Source: Polyangiaceae bacterium (GTDB taxonomy: Bacteria; Myxococcota_A; Polyangia; Polyangiales; Polyangiaceae). From it: a DNA stretch of 5,899 nucleotides. The notes beneath the pieces are model-generated. The model searched no databases and was not told the DNA's origin. It saw only the letters and a program-made list of their open reading frames with translations. The DNA lies in the NCBI GenBank assembly GCA_022447485.1, contig JAKVCH010000211.1:1-5899 (forward strand). Reading direction: 5' to 3'. Position numbers and translations under genes: made by a program. Each line of letters starts with the position of its first letter. Positions within the stretch are counted from its first letter, which is position 1. Below, piece by piece: positions 1 through 5,899 of this stretch.

Positions 1-1
1 C

Positions 2-235
2 GTCTATGAAATTATGCCGATCACCACCGACGAGGGCTGGGATATGGCAGAGAAAGTCGCCGAGGAAGAAGGGCTCTACGTCGGTCACTCTTCCGGTGCG
101 AATATTGCCGCTGCAATCAAATTGGCAGAACGCGCTCAAAAAGAAAATGGTGGAGGTTGTGTAGTGACCATCGCCTGCGACCGCGGAGACCGTTACTTCC
201 GACCAATGAAATGGGAAAAGAAATACCAATGGTAA
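2..235 (+). CDS. Cysteine synthase, PLP-dependent (CysM/CysK-like), C-terminal fragment
   Basis: This is the last 77 residues of a gene whose start lies before the window; the frame is open from base 2 to the TAA at 233-235. Cysteine synthases of the PLP fold type II family make cysteine from an activated serine (O-acetylserine or O-phosphoserine) and a sulfur donor in the cytoplasm. The visible evidence is the segment VGHSSGANIAAAIKLAE, which matches the family's glycine/serine-rich stretch (G-x-SSGA-x-x-AA) near the C-terminus, followed by a hydrophobic strand and DRGDRYF, equivalent to the family's D-x-G-x-RY motif. The PLP lysine and substrate loop are outside the window. The JAMM peptidase gene overlaps its stop by 7 nt, an arrangement known for CysM with thiocarboxylated carrier proteins, so CysM is more likely than CysK, but the fragment alone cannot decide this. 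The Trp-Glu-Lys-Lys-rich ending is short, without the longer tail of some CysM proteins. Confidence 0.88.
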   Translation, partial: VYEIMPITTDEGWDMAEKVAEEEGLYVGHSSGANIAAAIKLAERAQKENGGGCVVTIACDRGDRYFRPMKWEKKYQW

Positions 236-741
236 ATCAAAGTCCTTGGACGAAAGGTAATATCCGCCTTTCGCGATCTATTTTGGCCATCGTCGAAGAC
301 GCTGGCCGACGCGCTTATCAAAGAGACGAAGAAGCATGTGGCTATCTTGCTGGCCCTCTGAGCGACGACACTCTCGTTGATGAAGCGGTTGAAATGGAAA
401 ACTTAGCCAATAAGTACCATCAAATTGATCCTGAAGGTCACCCTCGCACGGGCCATGATTACTTCAAAATCAACGGACTCAAATTTGAAAAGACAATTAC
501 CGCCGCCCGCGATGCAAAACGCGCGGTGAAGGTCTTCTTCCACTCCCATCTCGATTGCGGCTCTTACTTTTCCGAAGAAGACGCCGCGAGCATGACCATG
601 GGCGGTCAAAGTGGGCCCATCTACGAACTTGCCTATCTGGTGACAGCAGTCGACAAGGGCGAGGTGACAGACCATCGACTCTTCATCTGGGAAGAAAGCA
701 GTCGCAGCTTTATCGAATCGCCTCTTGTGATCGTCGACTAA
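229..741 (+). CDS. JAMM/MPN+ metallopeptidase (Mec-like, M67 family)
   Basis: A 170-residue zinc-dependent peptidase of the JAB1/MPN/Mov34 family. The complete JAMM signature is visible: Glu35 in EACGYL, His105 and His107 in HSH, Ser115 and Asp118 (H-x-H-x7-S-x2-D). Glu35 would activate water and the two His plus Asp118 would bind zinc. There is no signal peptide or membrane segment, so it should be cytoplasmic. The ATG at 229 is chosen because it overlaps the cysteine synthase stop (ATGGTAA), has a GGGAAAAG stretch about 8 nt upstream, and gives the usual small single-domain size. An in-frame ATG at 211 is a possible alternative; one at 157 would add 24 residues coded inside the synthase gene and is unlikely. 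In Mycobacterium tuberculosis the peptidase Mec+ removes cysteine from the carrier CysO after CysM has loaded it. The same role is inferred here from gene adjacency. Other bacterial JAMM proteins cleave ubiquitin-like modifiers, which remains an alternative. Confidence 0.9.
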   Translation: MVNQSPWTKGNIRLSRSILAIVEDAGRRAYQRDEEACGYLAGPLSDDTLVDEAVEMENLANKYHQIDPEGHPRTGHDYFKINGLKFEKTITAARDAKRAVKVFFHSHLDCGSYFSEEDAASMTMGGQSGPIYELAYLVTAVDKGEVTDHRLFIWEESSRSFIESPLVIVD

Positions 742-773
742 TTCACCAATACGGGAAAAGAGTAGTCTTGGTG

Positions 774-787
774 CGGCGAAGGCGCCG
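774..787 (+). other. Short GC-rich hairpin in the gap after the JAMM gene
   Basis: CGGCG at 774-778 and CGCCG at 783-787 can pair around an AAGG loop. The stem is only 5 bp and is followed by an A-rich rather than T-rich stretch, so it does not look like an intrinsic terminator. It is the only structure I see between the JAMM gene and the next start, and it could be chance. Confidence 0.2.
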
Positions 788-838
788 AACGAAAAGATTT
801 GCTAGACGCTGCAAGAAGACGCACGGATACTGTGGCTT

Positions 839-2275
839 ATGCATCTTGGGGTACAAGCGCAGAGGAACGGAGTCTGGACCGGCGAGCCTCGTCCCCTTGC
901 GCTGCGATCTCTGGCTTGTCTCCGCTCTCTGATCCGTCTGATTGCATTCATGGCAGTCAGCCTCGTTTGCTTTGCCGCGGGGTTCCCCAGCTCGACCATC
1001 GTAGCTGAAGCAAAGGCAGAAGATACCCAGCCTCGACTGATTCCAGGTAAGCGAGCCGAGTCTTTGGGCCCCTTGGGCGCAGAAGCTGCCCTCATCAAGA
1101 ATCATTGGGAAAGCAAAGGCGAACTGACCTACCTGCCGCCTTTCCTGCTGCAGCGGGGAGAGAAAAAAGCCCTGCGTTTACCGAGCAAATTCCTGGAAGA
1201 AGGACCTGGTCAATGCGTCTCGGTCGTTTTGATCAGCAGCTCAAATAATTCGTTTCAACTTCACTTTCCCCAGCACCCTCAAGCTCCGCTCCGTCGCGCT
1301 TGGCCCCGAACAAGTAGTGTTGGCCTCGCTGAAATCACGCGCTGTGATGCCCGACGCAGTCTTCTCCGAGACCTGCACGTCACGATGCTCTCGCCCCGAG
1401 GCGTATTTCAAGTTGTCGCGCTGCTCAGTCCCCAGCCCCCGACGAAAGCTCGGGCGCTCCTGGAGACACGTCGCCGGGGAGCAAGCGCACCCTCGCCGCC
1501 GCTCGGACCGGCTCCCTCTCTGCCTCCGCTCATAGAGAGAATTCATCGGCAAGAGAAGAAGTTTCTCGAACGTCAAGCCCACCATGTTCAGCTCCAAGAG
1601 TTGACGACCAACGAAGAGGGTGAGTCGGAAGCAATCGTTGAGCTGGAAGCAGGTTGCCATGAGTTCATTATTTTAGCCGACGAAACGAATATCGCGCTGG
1701 ACCTGGATGCCGCGCTCTATTTGCTGCCGAGCCGACGTCGGGTTCTTCTCAACGATAGTCGGGGCCGCAGCACCAGACTCAATTATTGCGTCGGCAGCCC
1801 GACTCGGACAATTCTTAGAACTCGAGGCGCCCAAAACGCCAGACGCCTCGTTTTGCTGCTTGGAACTTGGAATATCCCGGCCCAGCTGCCTTTGAATTGG
1901 GGCACAGAGGCCCGCGCTCGTCTGGCTCACGCTTTGGGCGCCACTCCGGCAATGCAGGTGACGCCCATTCCAATTGACGCAACTCTCGGGGTTCGCGGTC
2001 GCACAATCTACTCGATCCCGACAGATCCTGGACGCTGCTACGTGGCTGCTGTGATTCTGCTCCAAGGAGAAGCCAGCAACCTGGCGCTAAAAACTCGCCG
2101 CGGCCTTGAGCAAAAAGAAGCGACAGCTCCTCCGAAGCAGCTCGGCACATCCGTCCAATTTTGCGGGCAACAGAGCTACAGCGAAATTGAAGTCACGGCC
2201 CAGGGCAGCGGACTTCAGTGGCTGGCAGCTATCTGGCCCATTGAACGCCCCTCACTTTGGGCTCAGGGGGACTGA
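839..2275 (+). CDS. Predicted exported protein with three cysteine-pair repeat units
   Basis: A 478-residue protein I do not recognise by name. The N-terminus has a long arginine-containing stretch (residues 1-35), a hydrophobic core at about 34-48, and a likely signal peptidase I site after AEAKA (residue 60), so it is probably exported to the periplasm or outside. After the leader there are exactly six cysteines: Cys126/Cys169, Cys273/Cys317 and Cys400/Cys442, spaced 43, 44 and 42 residues. The first cysteine of each pair follows a Gly-x or Gly (GQC, AGC, GRC), is followed by hydrophobic strands, and the second sits in a short hydrophobic strand (VQFC, LNYC). This indicates three diverged copies of a beta-rich, probably disulfide-bonded unit at about residues 103-198, 262-345 and 384-470. 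A Pro-rich and then charged linker (about 215-260) separates units 1 and 2. The start is uncertain: no good ribosome site precedes ATG 839, and the in-frame ATG at 950 would leave a leader without a basic n-region. The lipoprotein gene follows 8 nt later. Function unknown. Confidence 0.72.
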   Translation: MHLGVQAQRNGVWTGEPRPLALRSLACLRSLIRLIAFMAVSLVCFAAGFPSSTIVAEAKAEDTQPRLIPGKRAESLGPLGAEAALIKNHWESKGELTYLPPFLLQRGEKKALRLPSKFLEEGPGQCVSVVLISSSNNSFQLHFPQHPQAPLRRAWPRTSSVGLAEITRCDARRSLLRDLHVTMLSPRGVFQVVALLSPQPPTKARALLETRRRGASAPSPPLGPAPSLPPLIERIHRQEKKFLERQAHHVQLQELTTNEEGESEAIVELEAGCHEFIILADETNIALDLDAALYLLPSRRRVLLNDSRGRSTRLNYCVGSPTRTILRTRGAQNARRLVLLLGTWNIPAQLPLNWGTEARARLAHALGATPAMQVTPIPIDATLGVRGRTIYSIPTDPGRCYVAAVILLQGEASNLALKTRRGLEQKEATAPPKQLGTSVQFCGQQSYSEIEVTAQGSGLQWLAAIWPIERPSLWAQGD

Positions 2276-2283
2276 ATCAGCAG

Positions 2284-3948
2284 ATGATGTACCGCATAAC
2301 TTTTCTCTTTCTCGCTCTCTTGCTTTCATTCGCTTGCACGCCCGCACCTCCAGCTTCGCAAGTTGCTCCACCAGCTCTTCGAGTCGAAAACCCCCAAAAA
2401 ATTGGCCTCGGACTTCTCCAATCCATCGCCCGTCGCGGGCAGATGAACGGGGCCGGTGAGCTGATCGTTTTAAACGCAGCAGCTCTGGGGTCAGGAGAAT
2501 CCATTGATGCACTCCTTGGCATTCCCGATCAAAGTTGCGCCCTTCTCTACGCCCGGGCATCGGAAGAAGTCGAAGACCTGGACCTTCTCGTATTCGCTGA
2601 TGACGGCAGCATCTTGGCTACAGATGAAGCTCCAGACGAGACCCCTACCCTTGTCTATTGTCCGCGAGAAGAGCGTCGTATTTTTATTGCAGCCCGGGTG
2701 ATTCGCGGTGATGGCTTGGTGGCGCTCGGAGCACAACCTTTCGCGCCGAAGGACAAGAGAGCGCTGCAAAAGAAGTTAGGGGCCCGTGACGCCCATGGCG
2801 CTCATCGAGACGAAGAAGAGCCCTGGCCCGGCTTCAGCCAGGCGTTAAGCCGGCGTCAGAGACTTTTGGGTGGTCATTGGAAGTCTCAAAGAAATGTTAT
2901 TTTGCCCTTAGATGCCCGTCTACCCACGAAGGTATCCGCCGTGGTGCCCGCGGAGCGGTGCCTCGATATGCTCACCCTACCGAGTGCCGATGTCGGTGCC
3001 CTTGAGCTTGTTGCCCGAGATAGGCAGGGACGAAGATTTGCCGAAAGCAAACACTTCGGCGCCGAAAGAGCTATGGTCATCTGCGCCGCAAAAGAAGAAG
3101 AGCTGATTACCATCGAGATTCGACCGCATCTGGGTCGAGGCCTCGCGCTGCTCAGCTTAAATCAGACAAGAGAAGAAGAAGACAGGCAAACGCTGAGCAA
3201 AAATACAACGGTCAATTGGCTTGCCACAGGGCAAAGCTCTCCCCAAGCACCTTTGACCAAGCGGCTCTCGCTCGAAGCTGGCATAGTCTCAAGTATTGAA
3301 CTCAAGCATCGTGGCTGCGGCTTTTTGAAGCTAAGGCCTTCCTCCAAGCTAGAAGGCTGGAGCCTCAGAATCTGGAGCGACACTGGCCAGCTGATTCGCC
3401 GCGTCGAAAGTATCGAAGAGCAGGAAATCTTCGTCTGTCAGAAGAAACCAAGCCGAGTTGACATTTATGCCCTCACGCGAGCGGGAGTCATGAGCTATGA
3501 ATTCAAAAAGGTGCCGCTGAATAAAAATCTCAGCAAGGCCCTCCTGAAGGCACCTGATGCCGCAGCAGAAATCGCTAGCATTTTTCCATCATCGAAAAGC
3601 TGGCAAAAAAAACTACAAAGCAGCACCGTGAGTCTCTCCTTGCTCTCCCTCGACGCGCAGCATATTTCCCGTACCTCGGTCTCAGTGCCCGCTCAGACCT
3701 GCTTAAGAGAAATCTGGGCAATCTCAGCAGCGCCTGCTCAAGCGAAGCAAAGCCCGAGCTCAGGCATTCAGCTAAGAGCTATCGACTCAGCAACAGGATA
3801 TGTTGCGGCGAGTGCTCGGGGCCAGAATTCACTGGAATGGCGCAGCTGTTCTAAGGACGCTACGACTGAGCTCGTGTTAGAGGCATTTCTCGACCAAGGC
3901 GCAGCCTCTATTTTGAGATACAGAATTCTCGAAGATATCGGCGAATAG
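2284..3948 (+). CDS. Predicted lipoprotein with four cysteine-pair repeat units
   Basis: A 554-residue protein without a recognised name. It opens with a short leader (Arg4, then a hydrophobic core) ending LLLSFAC, with Cys18 as the likely lipidated residue; the lipobox is imperfect (Ser at -3, Phe at -2). Thr at +2 and a Pro/Ala-rich tether follow. The other eight cysteines form four pairs: 85/126, 226/267, 345/385 and 473/522 (41, 41, 40 and 49 apart). Between each pair lies a strand-turn motif with Leu and a Gly seven residues on: DLDLLVFADDG (98-108), ALELVARDRQG, GWSLRIWSDTG and GIQLRAIDSATG. This suggests four beta-sandwich units at about 56-153, 201-293, 321-411 and 458-551. The DLDL...DG pattern recalls the PPC-like domains common in secreted proteins; this is a resemblance, not an assignment. 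ATG 2284 is chosen because GGGGGA lies about 12 nt upstream and it gives a compact leader. ATG 2287 or TTG 2257 are alternatives. It is probably co-transcribed with the gene before it, which shares the architecture. No catalytic motif is seen. Confidence 0.78.
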   Translation: MMYRITFLFLALLLSFACTPAPPASQVAPPALRVENPQKIGLGLLQSIARRGQMNGAGELIVLNAAALGSGESIDALLGIPDQSCALLYARASEEVEDLDLLVFADDGSILATDEAPDETPTLVYCPREERRIFIAARVIRGDGLVALGAQPFAPKDKRALQKKLGARDAHGAHRDEEEPWPGFSQALSRRQRLLGGHWKSQRNVILPLDARLPTKVSAVVPAERCLDMLTLPSADVGALELVARDRQGRRFAESKHFGAERAMVICAAKEEELITIEIRPHLGRGLALLSLNQTREEEDRQTLSKNTTVNWLATGQSSPQAPLTKRLSLEAGIVSSIELKHRGCGFLKLRPSSKLEGWSLRIWSDTGQLIRRVESIEEQEIFVCQKKPSRVDIYALTRAGVMSYEFKKVPLNKNLSKALLKAPDAAAEIASIFPSSKSWQKKLQSSTVSLSLLSLDAQHISRTSVSVPAQTCLREIWAISAAPAQAKQSPSSGIQLRAIDSATGYVAASARGQNSLEWRSCSKDATTELVLEAFLDQGAASILRYRILEDIGE

Positions 3949-3999
3949 GGGCGTTTTTAGCTGCGCAGGCGGAGACTCTTAACATCTCGCTCCGAATTG

Positions 4000-4012
4000 C
4001 CTATCCGATAGG
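4000..4012. promoter_or_regulatory. Inverted repeat just before the bestrophin start
   Basis: CCTATC at 4000-4005 and GATAGG at 4007-4012 are perfect inverse complements around a single C. The dyad ends 3 nt before the GTG start and covers the AGGG that would serve as ribosome binding site. It is too tight to fold as an RNA hairpin as it stands, so a protein-binding dyad is the more likely reading if it is functional. It may be chance. Confidence 0.22.
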
Positions 4013-4015
4013 GCC

Positions 4016-4942
4016 GTGCTCGTACCCGATAAAAAACTATCTTGGTTGAACCTCGTCTTTGCCCTCAAAGGTAGCGCGCTCGCTCGTATTCGCTATCGGC
4101 TCTTAGCTGTCCTGCTTCTCTCTTTCGTCCTCACTGGGATCCAATATTATCATATCTGGGATCCTGTGATTCCCCTCTCGTCCTTATCACTCGTCGGATT
4201 GGTGTTGGGTATTTTCTTAGGTTTTCGTAACAATACAAGCTACGACCGCTTCTGGGAGGGAAGGAAACTCTGGGGCAGTTTGGTCAACACGAGCCGGAGC
4301 ATCACCCGAGAAATACTCTTTTTCCTGCCGGACGAAGGAGCGACTGGTGCGTCGCCCCGCCAAAGAGAAATGGTGCATCTAATCATCGCTTATGTGCACT
4401 CCCTCAGGTTGCACCTTCGAGGCCAGCTTACTCCGGATGCCTTGGCGGATTGGCTCACTCAAGAGCAACAAGATAAACTGCAGAATCAATCGAACGCGCC
4501 GAATGCACTTCTGCTCGACTTGGCCCGACGAATTAATCTTGCTTACAACGAAGGCCTGATGGGTGAAAACCGCCTCATTGCCTTAGAAGAGAGAATGGTC
4601 GACCTGAGTAATATTCAGGGCGGCTGCGAGCGCATCCGGAACACGCCAATCCCTATTTCTTATAGTATTCTCATCCACCGAATCGTGGCGCTTTACGTCT
4701 TTGCGCTTCCCCTCAGCCTGGTCCCGACTCTTCAATTCGCTACCCCCCTCGCCGTGTTAGTCGTCGCTTATACCATTTTGGGTCTCGACGCTCTCGGAGA
4801 AGAATTAGAAGATCCTTTCGGAGAAGAGCCGAACGATCTCCCCTTACTTTCTCTCTCCACCATGATTGAGTGCAACCTGCGAGACGCTCTGGGCGAAGAG
4901 CGACCTCAGGCCTCTCAGCCAGTCAATGGAATCTTGAACTAA
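4016..4942 (+). CDS. Bestrophin-family ion channel (YneE/UPF0187-like)
   Basis: A 308-residue integral membrane protein, the usual length for bacterial bestrophins, which form pentameric ion channels in the cytoplasmic membrane. The N-terminus (LNLVFALKGSALARI) fits the family's conserved lead-in to the first membrane helix (about residues 27-45). The second helix (about 53-70) ends in FLGFRNNTSYDRFWEGRK, the strongest family signature. Helices at about 218-238 and 240-258 follow, then GLDALGEELEDPFG (256-269), the conserved acidic C-terminal motif. If aligned without gaps to the Klebsiella bestrophin, the pore-neck positions 62, 66 and 70 are Leu, Ile and Phe here; the Klebsiella protein has Ile, Ile, Phe and passes cations, so a cation channel is possible. 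The GTG at 4016 is the only sensible start: an in-frame stop lies at 3980 and the family homology begins at this point. AGGG a few bases upstream is a close-set ribosome site. The 67-nt gap from the lipoprotein gene has no clear terminator, so read-through is possible. Confidence 0.95.
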   Translation: MLVPDKKLSWLNLVFALKGSALARIRYRLLAVLLLSFVLTGIQYYHIWDPVIPLSSLSLVGLVLGIFLGFRNNTSYDRFWEGRKLWGSLVNTSRSITREILFFLPDEGATGASPRQREMVHLIIAYVHSLRLHLRGQLTPDALADWLTQEQQDKLQNQSNAPNALLLDLARRINLAYNEGLMGENRLIALEERMVDLSNIQGGCERIRNTPIPISYSILIHRIVALYVFALPLSLVPTLQFATPLAVLVVAYTILGLDALGEELEDPFGEEPNDLPLLSLSTMIECNLRDALGEERPQASQPVNGILN

Positions 4943-4949
4943 GAGTTCA
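4935..4949 (+). other. Inverted repeat spanning the bestrophin stop codon
   Basis: TGAACT at 4935-4940 and AGTTCA at 4944-4949 pair around AAG and enclose the TAA stop. The stem is 6 bp, AT-leaning, and has no following T-tract, so it is a poor intrinsic terminator. It could act as an mRNA 3' structure or be chance. Confidence 0.2.
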
Positions 4950-5111
4950 GAGCGTGCCCTGAGCCGGAACTGCTTCCCCAAGGCCAGTCAAAATCGTGGC
5001 GTTGTCGACAGAAAAGCAGCTCGGTCCTAGGGCCTAGAGGTGATTTGACTCTCCTCGAAAGAGGGCGTGAACTAACTTGCCAGGGCGCAAAAATGGGGTT
5101 CTAACCTCAAG
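4943..5111. other. Non-coding leader between bestrophin and NTPase genes
   Basis: A 169-nt gap with no supported gene. It holds small imperfect hairpins (GGAA-CTGC-TTCC at 4966-4977 and CCTC-GAAA-GAGG at 5053-5064), a repeated CCTAG pair near 5026-5036, and the possible promoter listed separately. No strong terminator with a T-tract is seen. Confidence 0.5.
5045..5073 (+). promoter_or_regulatory. Possible sigma-70-type promoter for the NTPase gene
   Basis: TTGACT at 5045-5050 matches five of six bases of the -35 consensus. At 17-bp spacing, TGAACT (5068-5073) matches only three of six -10 positions. The position, about 40 nt before the ATG, is sensible. The weak -10 box keeps confidence low. 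A small CCTC-GAAA-GAGG dyad lies inside the spacer. Confidence 0.25.
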
Positions 5112-5899
5112 ATGAGTCAGATACATTTTATTGGTGGCGAAAAGGGCGGTGTGGGCAAGTCAGTCGTCGCTCGGGTTCTCGCTCAATACATGATTGACCA
5201 CAACCTGGCCTTCGCCGCCATCGATGCCGACGAATCCCACGGCGCCCTAATGCGTTATTATGGGGACTACACGCAGCATATTTCCCTGAAGAACTTCGCT
5301 AGCGCCGATACGATTATGGATCGCGCCCTTGGGGGAAATCGGCGCGTCATTGTCGACTTGCCGGCCCAAAGTACCCAAAGCCTCGCCAACTGGATGGAGG
5401 AAGGCGATGTCCTGGGTCTCTCGCAAGAGACGGGTATAGAACTCTACTTTTGGCATGTCTCTGATGGTGGTTTTGATTCAGTGAATGAACTCGAGCGTAT
5501 CACCTCGACATTTGGAGATTCATTAAAATATATTGTGGTCAGAAACCACGGCCGCTCTCCTGACTTCTCCCAGCTTGATGAAGGAAACGCGCTTGCCCAG
5601 TGCGTCTCCCTCGGTGGCACGGTAATCGACTTACCCGCGCTCGACCCAGCGACGATGTACCGCATTGATCGCTTTGGCTCGAGCTTCTGGGCGGCCTGTC
5701 ACACAACAGAATCGCCGCTAGCTTTAAGCGTGATGGAGAAGCGCCGCTGCTCGCGCTGGCTCAAAAACGCCTATCTGCCTCTCCAGAACATGCCAGCACT
5801 ACGCCCGCAGCTCAGCTCAGTTCAGAGCAGCCAGAGCAGCCAGAGCAGCCAGAGCAGCCAGAGCAGCCAGAGCAGCCAGAGCAGCCAGAGCAGCCAGAG
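5112..5899 (+). CDS. ParA/MinD-like P-loop NTPase with Gln-Ser-Ser repeat tail, 3'-truncated by window end
   Basis: The frame is open from ATG 5112 to the last base, 262 full codons, with no stop seen. The N-terminus IHFIGGEKGGVGKSVVARVLA carries a deviant Walker A motif (K11-GGVGKS17) with the extra lysine typical of the SIMIBI class (ParA, MinD, CobQ-like). Asp38 and Asp40 in AIDADESHGAL match the switch I region, and VIVDLPAQ (Asp82) is the Walker B strand. VVRNHG (Asn145) resembles the base-contacting strand. There is no signal peptide, so it should be cytoplasmic and dimerise on ATP binding. From residue 238 the sequence becomes repeated Gln-Ser-Ser. The closest types I can recall are the TraL/mobilisation-like or unnamed chromosomal P-loop NTPases, not true ParA: no ParB-like partner is seen in the window. 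The start is firm by homology (glycine-rich loop near residue 10, in-frame stop at 5073), although the ribosome site is weak. Cargo or partner unknown. Confidence 0.85.
   Translation, partial: MSQIHFIGGEKGGVGKSVVARVLAQYMIDHNLAFAAIDADESHGALMRYYGDYTQHISLKNFASADTIMDRALGGNRRVIVDLPAQSTQSLANWMEEGDVLGLSQETGIELYFWHVSDGGFDSVNELERITSTFGDSLKYIVVRNHGRSPDFSQLDEGNALAQCVSLGGTVIDLPALDPATMYRIDRFGSSFWAACHTTESPLALSVMEKRRCSRWLKNAYLPLQNMPALRPQLSSVQSSQSSQSSQSSQSSQSSQSSQSSQ
5823..5899 (+). repeat. 9-bp perfect tandem repeat (CAGAGCAGC), eight full units plus a partial one
   Basis: Eight identical units run from 5823 to 5894 and a ninth begins (CAGAG) before the window stops, so the true copy number is unknown. The unit is a multiple of three and reads Gln-Ser-Ser in the NTPase frame, so changes in copy number would alter tail length without breaking the frame. 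There is not one synonymous difference between units, pointing to recent slippage or unequal exchange. The repeat contains no stop in any of the six frames; the +2 offset would read Glu-Gln-Pro. Confidence 0.97.

Noticed and set aside
555..932. Open frame on the + strand in another phase (125 codons)
   Set aside because: It overlaps the JAMM catalytic region out of frame and is Arg-rich; typical of a shadow frame.
743..1105. Open frame on the minus strand (120 codons)
   Set aside because: It is Arg/Cys-rich with no recognisable domain, and it overlaps the exported-protein gene whose signal peptide and cysteine pattern are coherent.
1241..1660. Open frame on the minus strand (139 codons)
   Set aside because: It is antisense to the first exported protein, has no start signal and no domain features.
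1673..2150. Two overlapping minus-strand open frames (130 and 111 codons)
   Set aside because: They mirror the codon bias of the sense gene and show no signal, motif or ribosome site.
3949..4015. Possible terminator with T5 at 3954-3958 after the lipoprotein gene
   Set aside because: No stem of useful length precedes the T run; the CTGCGCAG palindrome at 3961-3968 lies after it and has no loop.
5247..5665. Two minus-strand open frames opposite the NTPase
   Set aside because: The + strand frame carries intact Walker motifs across the same stretch, so these are shadows.
5823..5899. Repeat array as a CRISPR
   Set aside because: The units are 9 bp with no spacers and continue the NTPase reading frame.

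Overview
The window carries six genes, all on the + strand, from a bacterium with moderate GC (roughly 55% by eye). Both ends cut through a gene. The mix is a cysteine synthase next to a JAMM peptidase, large secreted proteins built from repeated cysteine-pair units, and a ParA-like NTPase. It would fit a myxobacterial or other deltaproteobacterial-type Gram-negative genome, but nothing here proves the taxon.

Layout. Positions 1-741 hold the end of a PLP-dependent cysteine synthase, overlapped by 7 nt by a 170-residue JAMM (MPN+) metallopeptidase. Positions 742-838 form a short gap with one small hairpin and no convincing terminator. Positions 839-2275 encode a predicted exported protein and 2284-3948 a predicted lipoprotein, only 8 nt apart. 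Position 4016 (GTG start) to 4942 encodes a bestrophin-family membrane channel. Positions 4943-5111 are non-coding, with weak hairpins and a possible promoter. From 5112 to the window end runs an open frame for a P-loop NTPase of the ParA/MinD type, whose C-terminus enters a perfect 9-bp tandem repeat (Gln-Ser-Ser) that is still running at the last base.

How the genes may work together. The cysteine synthase and JAMM pair matches the known arrangement in which a sulfur-carrier protein with a ubiquitin-like fold donates thiocarboxylate sulfur to CysM and a JAMM peptidase then frees the cysteine from the carrier. The carrier gene is not in this window. The two exported proteins look like a co-expressed envelope pair. 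Apart from their leader cysteines, every cysteine falls into a pair spaced 40-49 residues apart, three pairs in the first protein and four in the second. This suggests seven diverged copies of one disulfide-stapled domain. The bestrophin and NTPase have no evident link to each other or to the upstream genes.

The least explained parts are the seven-fold cysteine-pair architecture and the NTPase with its identical-unit repeat tail.
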